NCBI GenBank assembly: GCA_002296525.1
Contig: DBIA01000027.1
Coordinates: 4,424-68,423, forward strand
Reading direction: 5' to 3'
From: Candidatus Neomicrothrix sp. UBA814
GTDB taxonomy: Bacteria > Actinomycetota > Acidimicrobiia > Acidimicrobiales > Poriferisodalaceae
DNA: 64,000 bases
The notes below the pieces were generated by a model, which had not been told where the DNA came from, did no database searches, and worked only from the letters and a program-made list of their open reading frames with translations. Shown here in pieces: positions 59,493-64,000 of this stretch (position 1 is its first letter; each line of letters starts with the position of its first letter). A program made the position numbers and the translations under genes.

Positions 59493-60689
59493 TTAGGAAA
59501 CAACGTTGTCCGTGTACAGCTTTTCTATCTCTTGTTCGCTGAAACCCGCTTCGATCAAGATTTCGAGCGAATGTTCGCCATGGCGCGGTGCGGGTCCCTT
59601 TATAGACATTTCTGAGCCGCGTAGGTCAAATGGGGGAGTCACAGTGCGAACTGGATACTCGCTATCTGGGATTTCTCTGAACGCCCCCAATGCGTCCGAC
59701 TGAGGATCAGATATGACCTCATCGAGGTTCTGTATAAGTCCCCATACCATTCCTGCTGCGTCGAGTCGTTCTGCCCAGGTATGGGACTCAGCTGTCGCAA
59801 AAATTTCGTCACACAAAATCATTAGCTCTGGGCCATGTTCGGTGCGTGTTTCGGTATCAGCGAATCTGGGATCGGTAATCCATTCAGGTTGATCGAGAGC
59901 CTCACAAAAAGGTTCCCAGTAACCATCAGCCGGCATAGTCAGCATGAGCCATCTGTCGTCGGCACAACGAAACCGTCCAACTAGAGGGGAAGGCGTTTCG
60001 ATGCGCATGATCGGTCCAGGTGCCTCGCCCGTTGCCAAACCCACTGACAGATCTGAACTCATTGTCCAAATAGCAGCATGCATAAGCGCGACCGAAACTG
60101 CTTGGCCTTCTCCGGTTAGGTCACGTTCCCTAAGGGCGAGCAATATCGAAGACAAGATCGCTAAAGAAGTGGTGTGGTCACCTTGACCCGGTCGAGGATT
60201 CGGTGGCGTGTTTCCCGGTTCGCCCATGGTATTCAGCACCCCACCGCGACTAAAAAATGCTGTGTAATCGAATGCGAGCCGGTCCTGATCTATGCCGTTA
60301 TTGCCGTATCCGGTCAACGTTACGTGGATGAGTTCTGGGTGGTTTTCTCGCAAATCAAGGTCGGTTAACTCAAATTTTGACTGACGTTCCATCGTCAAGT
60401 TGGTGACGACCACATCACACGATGCAGCGATTCTGTGAGCGATTTGGCGGCCCTCTTTATTTGTGAGATCGACCGATATTCCGCGTTTGCCCCGGTTGTC
60501 GAGTTCCCACCAAGGGTCGGGTCCATCTGGAATTACCACCAAACCCCTCAGTAAGTCACCCTGAGGCGGTTCGAGTTTGATGACATCAGCGCCAAGGTCG
60601 GCGAGCATGGCGCAAGCGCTAGGCGCAGCGATCATCCCTGCGACATCTAGAACTTTTATCCCTGTAAGTGGTCCCCCTGGGTGCGGCAT
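59493..60689 (-). CDS. CaiB/BaiF-type (type III) CoA transferase
   Basis: The 398-residue, single-module enzyme has 'GIKVLDVAGMIAAPSACAMLADLGADVIKLEPP' in part, 'DNRGKRGISVDLTNKEG', and the CoA/Asp region 'LTGEGQAVSVALMHAAIWT'. Here the segment corresponding to the catalytic Asp is 'AVSVALM', so the usual Asp is not evident at that place. Type III enzymes use an Asp to carry the acyl group; loss of it would change activity. It starts eight bases after the acyl-CoA synthetase, suggesting joint expression. Confidence 0.85.
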   Translation of the reverse strand: MPHPGGPLTGIKVLDVAGMIAAPSACAMLADLGADVIKLEPPQGDLLRGLVVIPDGPDPWWELDNRGKRGISVDLTNKEGRQIAHRIAASCDVVVTNLTMERQSKFELTDLDLRENHPELIHVTLTGYGNNGIDQDRLAFDYTAFFSRGGVLNTMGEPGNTPPNPRPGQGDHTTSLAILSSILLALRERDLTGEGQAVSVALMHAAIWTMSSDLSVGLATGEAPGPIMRIETPSPLVGRFRCADDRWLMLTMPADGYWEPFCEALDQPEWITDPRFADTETRTEHGPELMILCDEIFATAESHTWAERLDAAGMVWGLIQNLDEVISDPQSDALGAFREIPDSEYPVRTVTPPFDLRGSEMSIKGPAPRHGEHSLEILIEAGFSEQEIEKLYTDNVVS

Positions 60690-60697
60690 TGCTGAGT

Positions 60698-62230
60698 TTA
60701 AGGTTGTCCGTACAGATCTCGCAGCTCGCGTTTGAGAACTTTCCCAGTGGCGTTGTGCGGAATTTCGTCAACGAAGACGACTGATTGGGGGACCTTGTAC
60801 CGGGCAAGGTTTTGGCGGCAATGGTTCAGTATTTCTGTGTCGCTGAGTTCTGCGTCGGCTTTGAGAACAACTATCGCTCGTCCAACTTCTACCCACTTGT
60901 CGTCAGGTACTCCTATGACCGAAACTTCGCCGATTTCAGGGAGTTGGAAGATGACGCTTTCCACTTCGGCTGGGTAAACGTTCTCGCCGCCGGAGATGTA
61001 CATGTCTTTCCAGCGATCGACGATGTAATAGAAACCATCCTCGTCTCTGCGTGCGGCATCACCAGTTTTTAGCCAACCATCTTCAAATGATTCTTCTGTT
61101 GCTTCTGGCCAGTTCCAATAACCGGGGGTGATATTCGGTCCCTTGCACCACAGTTCGCCTGTTTCTCCCACCTCGGCTTCACGTCCATCTTCGGTGACGA
61201 TGCGGACAGCAGTGTGCATGCCCGGCACGCCAGCAGAACCAATCTTGGAAGTGCATTTGTCCGCAGGCAGAGCGAGGACGAGGGGACTGGTTTCGGTCAT
61301 GCCATAGGCCTGTTGCAGTGGCATTCCCTTTTCGGCCCAGGCCTCAATTAGTGGAACTGGGGTAGGGGAACCGCCTACTGCTGGAGCGATCATTGTTGGA
61401 AATGAAGCGTTTTCGAACTCTGGTAGCTGACTCATAAACAACCAATTCGCCGGGACTCCTATCGTGTGAGATACGGCAACTTCGGGGTCACTGAGAAGTC
61501 GCAGGCCCTCGGCAGGTTCGAAGGTACGCATCACGAGATTCGTTCCTCCGAAATGGAAAGTAGGATTTGCGAAAACGTTGAGGCCTCCGGTGTGGAAAAG
61601 GGGCAAGAACGCGAGATTGATCATCGATTCCGAACAGCCGTAATACTCGACGCAATTCACGGCATTCCAAAACGTCATTCCCTGAGTGATAATGGCGCCC
61701 TTGGGTCGGCCTGTTGTTCCAGAGGTGTACATGATGGTGAGAATCTCGTCATGGGTACATTCTTCGCTTTCCAGCCAAGGTTGGTGACTAGCTAGCACCT
61801 CTTCGTAGGCGGCTGCTTCTCCAATGGCGGAGCCCCAAGTAACTCGATGGCTGATTGCACATAGCTCTGCAAGTTTTGTTGCGTTGTCTTCGAATGCGTC
61901 GTCGTGGATGATGACGTCAGGGCTTGCGTCACCCACGATGTACTCCAACTCGGGTATCGATAGCCGCCAATTGAGTGGGACAAAGACAGCTCCCAGCTTC
62001 CAGCAGGCGAATTGAACCTCAAAGAAGTTGGTGTCGTTCTCTGCGAGTACTGCCACCCGGTCTCCGCGTTGAATTTGGAACTCGTCGCGTAGCGCAGCTG
62101 CGAGACGACTAGTTCGGTCGTTCATTTGGCTGTACGTGAATTTGCGTCCGCTCGCTAAGTCGTGTGTTGCGAGTTTGTCTCCGCGAACTTCAGCGTGATG
62201 TGCGATCCAGTCATATGAAGGGCTTGTCAT
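60698..62230 (-). CDS. Acyl-CoA synthetase (AMP-binding, ANL family)
   Basis: The 510-residue protein has the P-loop 'IMYTSGTTGRPKGAII', 'QQAYGMTETSPLVLALP', 'WLKTGDAARRDEDGFYYIVDRWKDMYISGGENVYP' in part, and the catalytic Lys in 'HNATGKVLKRELRDL'. It activates a carboxylic acid to acyl-AMP and then CoA ester; the fatty-acid or aromatic-acid choice is open. The ATG at 62230 has TAGATT eight bases upstream. It is the first gene of the pair with the CoA transferase. Confidence 0.92.
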   Translation of the reverse strand: MTSPSYDWIAHHAEVRGDKLATHDLASGRKFTYSQMNDRTSRLAAALRDEFQIQRGDRVAVLAENDTNFFEVQFACWKLGAVFVPLNWRLSIPELEYIVGDASPDVIIHDDAFEDNATKLAELCAISHRVTWGSAIGEAAAYEEVLASHQPWLESEECTHDEILTIMYTSGTTGRPKGAIITQGMTFWNAVNCVEYYGCSESMINLAFLPLFHTGGLNVFANPTFHFGGTNLVMRTFEPAEGLRLLSDPEVAVSHTIGVPANWLFMSQLPEFENASFPTMIAPAVGGSPTPVPLIEAWAEKGMPLQQAYGMTETSPLVLALPADKCTSKIGSAGVPGMHTAVRIVTEDGREAEVGETGELWCKGPNITPGYWNWPEATEESFEDGWLKTGDAARRDEDGFYYIVDRWKDMYISGGENVYPAEVESVIFQLPEIGEVSVIGVPDDKWVEVGRAIVVLKADAELSDTEILNHCRQNLARYKVPQSVVFVDEIPHNATGKVLKRELRDLYGQP

Positions 62231-62328
62231 AGGGGATGAATCTAGCGTGGTGCGCGGCCTCGCGAACTGAATTCCATACAGAGGTTTGAAACTGAAAATT
62301 ACTGAAAAATGCTGAGAAACATATGAAA

Positions 62329-62357
62329 TTGACTGGAAATGAAATTCAGAGTGTGTT
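62329..62357 (+). promoter_or_regulatory. Possible promoter for tRNA-Val
   Basis: TTGACT (62329-62334) and TGTGTT (62352-62357) are separated by 17 bases, a normal -35/-10 spacing. An A-rich, repeated 'ACTGAAAA' stretch lies just upstream (62291-62310). A 5-bp hairpin (CGCCC-GGAA-GGGCG, 62375-62388) follows. The -10 match is weak. The rest of 62231-62461 shows no gene. Confidence 0.3.
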
Positions 62358-62461
62358 AAGGTTTATTTCCACGTCGCCCGGAAGGGCGGCTTCTGTAGTT
62401 TTCGGGCCTAAACGCATTATTGCCGCGGGGTATCGGAACTGGCGCTATCGTGACCGCTTCA

Positions 62462-62535
62462 GGGCGATTGGCTCAGTTGGTTAGAGCGCTGCCTTCACAC
62501 GGCAGAGGTCACTGGTTCGAATCCGGTATCGCCCA
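62462..62535 (+). tRNA. tRNA-Val (anticodon CAC)
   Basis: Acceptor GGGCGAT (62462-62468) pairs with ATCGCCC (62528-62534); discriminator A 62535. The D arm has GCTC/GAGC, the anticodon stem CTGCC/GGCAG holds TTCACAC with anticodon CAC, and the T arm is ACTGG-TTCGAAT-CCGGT. CCA is not encoded. All features are standard. Confidence 0.95.
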
Positions 62536-62688
62536 CCCGCTAATCCCGAAATGGATCTGTACACCCTCCACTGCGGCTTAAGAACCAGAGTAGTTAGGGC
62601 AGTTCCGGATTTGAGGGCCGATCCTGTAGCGCTAACGCTCACCGACCGAATCATGTCGAGATCAACTCAAGTCGCTACATTTGCTTCC

Positions 62689-63840
62689 ATGAGTAGCGAG
62701 AAGTTCACCGATGAATATGGCTTTACTGGCCCGCTACCCACGACCAGTTCTCAACGGGTGGTCCCCACTGGGAATTTCCGACCAGGGCTGTCGATCGGGG
62801 AGCCCGCACCGGACTTTCAGCTGCCTAACCACCGTGGGGAGATCGTCTCGTTCCACGCGGATCGCAATGGTGTCCGGACGGCACTGCTTTTCTACCGATC
62901 AGTCGTCTGGTGACCGCCGTGCCTCACGCAGCTGGTCGAGCTGCACAACAGTTATGACGAACTGACCGCCGCAGGCATCAAGTTATACGCAGTCAGTTAC
63001 GACGACCCTGAGGCCCTGAGCGCCTACGTCAACGCCTCAGGCGTTGAATTCCCGCTCTTATCTGACGTTAATTCTGATGTCATCAGGCGCTACGACGTGC
63101 TGAACACGATCGTGCAACCCGAAGAAGCACCGTTTTATGGCATTCCGTTCCCAGGATTTTTCCTCTTAAACGAAGACGGCGTCATCGTCGACAAACTCTT
63201 TAACCGACACCTAGCCCACCGCGAGGGCATTGAAGCGATTCTCGACAGCTTCGCTGGCCGAATAGCCCCAGGTGACAACGAGCCCACCGCATCGATAGAA
63301 GAGAGCGACGGCATTCGCGTTAGCGCATTCCTTCGCGGCGGCGGTGGCGTTCTGCGCGTCGGGCCCCAGCGCCGGCTAGTCGTGCGAATCGAGATACCGG
63401 AAGGTCTCCACATCTATGACGATCCGGTACCCACCGGCATGATCTCTACGACGATCACAATTGACGGACCCGACGGGTTCCGTCACGAACCAGCCAAAAA
63501 GCCACCAACATATGCCTTCGAATTGCCGGGAGTTGACGAACCACTGCAGGTCTGGGACGGTACCGCAGACTTCGTGTTCCCCGTTTACGCCGCCAGCACC
63601 CTTGGTAGAGAGGTCGAAGACGGTGTTGCATCCATCGGAGTTGAAATCACGATCCGCTACCAAGCATGTGACGAAGCGCAATGTTTCATTCCTCGAACGC
63701 GAACCTTGCACCTTGAGGTGCCGATCGGTCCCGGGGCTATGCCGAACCTTGGTGAGATGCATGGCATCACCGGCGAAACAGTAAAGATGGACTCCATGGC
63801 CCACATGAAACGGCTGGTTGAACGTAAACGGACTGGCTAG
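62689..63840 (+). CDS. Selenocysteine-containing AhpC/thioredoxin-like protein with DsbD-alpha-like C-terminal domain, paralogue B (in-frame TGA at 62911-62913 read as Sec)
   Basis: Start ATG 62689 has TACATT seven bases upstream and gives an N-terminus that aligns with the copy at 17891. The frame continues to TAG 63840, 383 residues, with one TGA at residue 75: 'YRSVVW-U-PPCLTQLVEL', Cys 78 following. Similarity to copy A runs through the TGA and beyond, e.g. 'LYAVSYDDPEALSAY' versus 'LYVLSYDEVDALADF' and 'FYGIPFPGFFLLNEDG' versus 'WYGIPYPGVYVTDSDG'. The C-terminal DsbD-alpha-like domain has 'YQACDEAQC' (Cys 327, Cys 332). Both copies end with a 'HxKxxxER' tail. No signal peptide is seen. 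Ordinary annotation would split it at the TGA. Confidence 0.85.
62928..62944 (+). promoter_or_regulatory. Putative bacterial SECIS hairpin, copy B
   Basis: GCAGCT (62928-62933) pairs fully with AGCTGC (62939-62944) around the loop GGTCG (62934-62938). The stem starts 14 bases after the TGA, exactly as in copy A. The outer pair is G-C here but C-G in copy A, and the fourth pair is G-C here but G-U there, so the helix is kept while the bases differ. Confidence 0.72.
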
Positions 63841-63933
63841 TTGCCTTCAAAACCATGAGCGAAGCATGGTTGCAATTGTGGGGGGGGGCGGCGCAGTTAA
63901 TTTTCGTTTGCTATTCGGTGTAGAGGTAATTTG

Positions 63934-64000
63934 GTGAAGGTTCGGCTGGCTTTGTTGGTGACGTTGTTGTTGGCGACATCATGTTCTTCGTCGTCTGAGT
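63934..64000 (+). CDS. Lipoprotein, N-terminal part (cut by window edge)
   Basis: GTG 63934 opens a frame that reads 'MKVRLALLVTLLLATSCSSSSE' in type and runs off the window. The lysine-arginine start, hydrophobic core and lipobox LATSC (Cys about 17) with a Ser-rich stretch after it are those of a lipoprotein signal. AGAGGTAA lies just upstream as a ribosome site. Nothing more can be said of its function. Confidence 0.65.
   Translation, partial: MKVRLALLVTLLLATSCSSSSE

Noticed and set aside
59493..60689. Inactive CoA transferase because of missing catalytic Asp
   Set aside because: The alignment around 'AVSVALM' is by eye only; the Asp could be shifted, so I note it in the entry but do not claim loss of function.
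62291..62320. Repeated ACTGAAAA as a CRISPR or tandem repeat
   Set aside because: Only two or three imperfect copies without spacers; better seen as an A-rich upstream element.
62911..62913. Pseudogene or sequencing error at the TGA
   Set aside because: The same substitution occurs at the same column in two paralogues, both frames continue for more than 290 codons with conserved protein sequence, and a covarying hairpin follows each.
63851..63871. Hairpin AACCATG/CATGGTT after selenoprotein B as terminator
   Set aside because: Stem is only 7 bp with no T-run on either side; could be chance. Not listed as a terminator.
1..64000. Insertion sequences, integrases, prophage or CRISPR arrays
   Set aside because: No transposase or integrase motifs, no long direct repeats and no regularly spaced repeats were seen.

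Overview
The window looks like chromosomal DNA from an actinobacterium, most likely an uncultured marine relative of the Acidimicrobiia (inference; no rRNA is present). Support comes from a 6C small RNA (a class known from Actinobacteria), three LLM-type flavin oxidoreductases, many GTG starts, many starts sitting 6-7 bases behind a TANNNT box (leaderless transcription), and lipoproteins with actinobacterial-style signal peptides. There are no transposases, phage genes or CRISPR arrays.

Layout. 0.0-6.0 kb: a RidA-like fragment, a VOC protein, an HD phosphohydrolase, an aldehyde dehydrogenase and an FG-GAP lipoprotein. 6.0-29.2 kb: a catabolic region of oxygenases and CoA enzymes. It holds TauD-like and PhyH-like dioxygenases, a Rieske oxygenase, a Baeyer-Villiger-type monooxygenase, LLM oxidoreductases, a nitroreductase fusion, CaiB-type CoA transferase, hydratase, enoyl-CoA hydratase, an alpha/beta esterase and two MFS transporters. 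It looks suited to opening and oxidising varied organic substrates. 29.2-41.2 kb: central metabolism (class I fumarase, citrate synthase, aconitase) with an acyl-CoA dehydrogenase, a carboxyltransferase, a LysR regulator and the 6C RNA. 41.2-46.9 kb: a lipid-type operon (reductase-HAD fusion, LarA-like protein, PlsC acyltransferase) divergent from a TetR regulator, with a clear palindromic operator between them. 46.8-51.2 kb: a cell-wall precursor operon (alpha/beta hydrolase, membrane MurF-like ligase, D-Ala-D-Ala ligase, Cys-rich repeat lipoprotein). 51.2-53.2 kb: leuA behind a 12-residue leader peptide with four consecutive Leu codons. 53.2-64.0 kb: Ppx/GppA-like protein, thiolase, LLM oxidoreductase, release factor 3, zinc ribbon, J-domain protein, CoA transferase, acyl-CoA synthetase, tRNA-Val and a final lipoprotein start.

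The most notable discovery is a pair of paralogous genes (17891-19051 and 62689-63840), each interrupted by one in-frame TGA exactly where the redox cysteine of a thioredoxin/AhpC fold belongs (W-TGA-P-P-C). The reading frame and protein similarity continue across both TGAs. Fourteen bases after each TGA lies a 6-bp hairpin with the same GGTCG loop; one of its base pairs is swapped (C-G versus G-C) between the copies. I read both as selenocysteine proteins (UPPC active site) fused to a C-terminal DsbD-alpha-like domain. Automatic gene callers would split each into two fragments. The Sec machinery genes (selA, selB, selC, selD) are not in this window.
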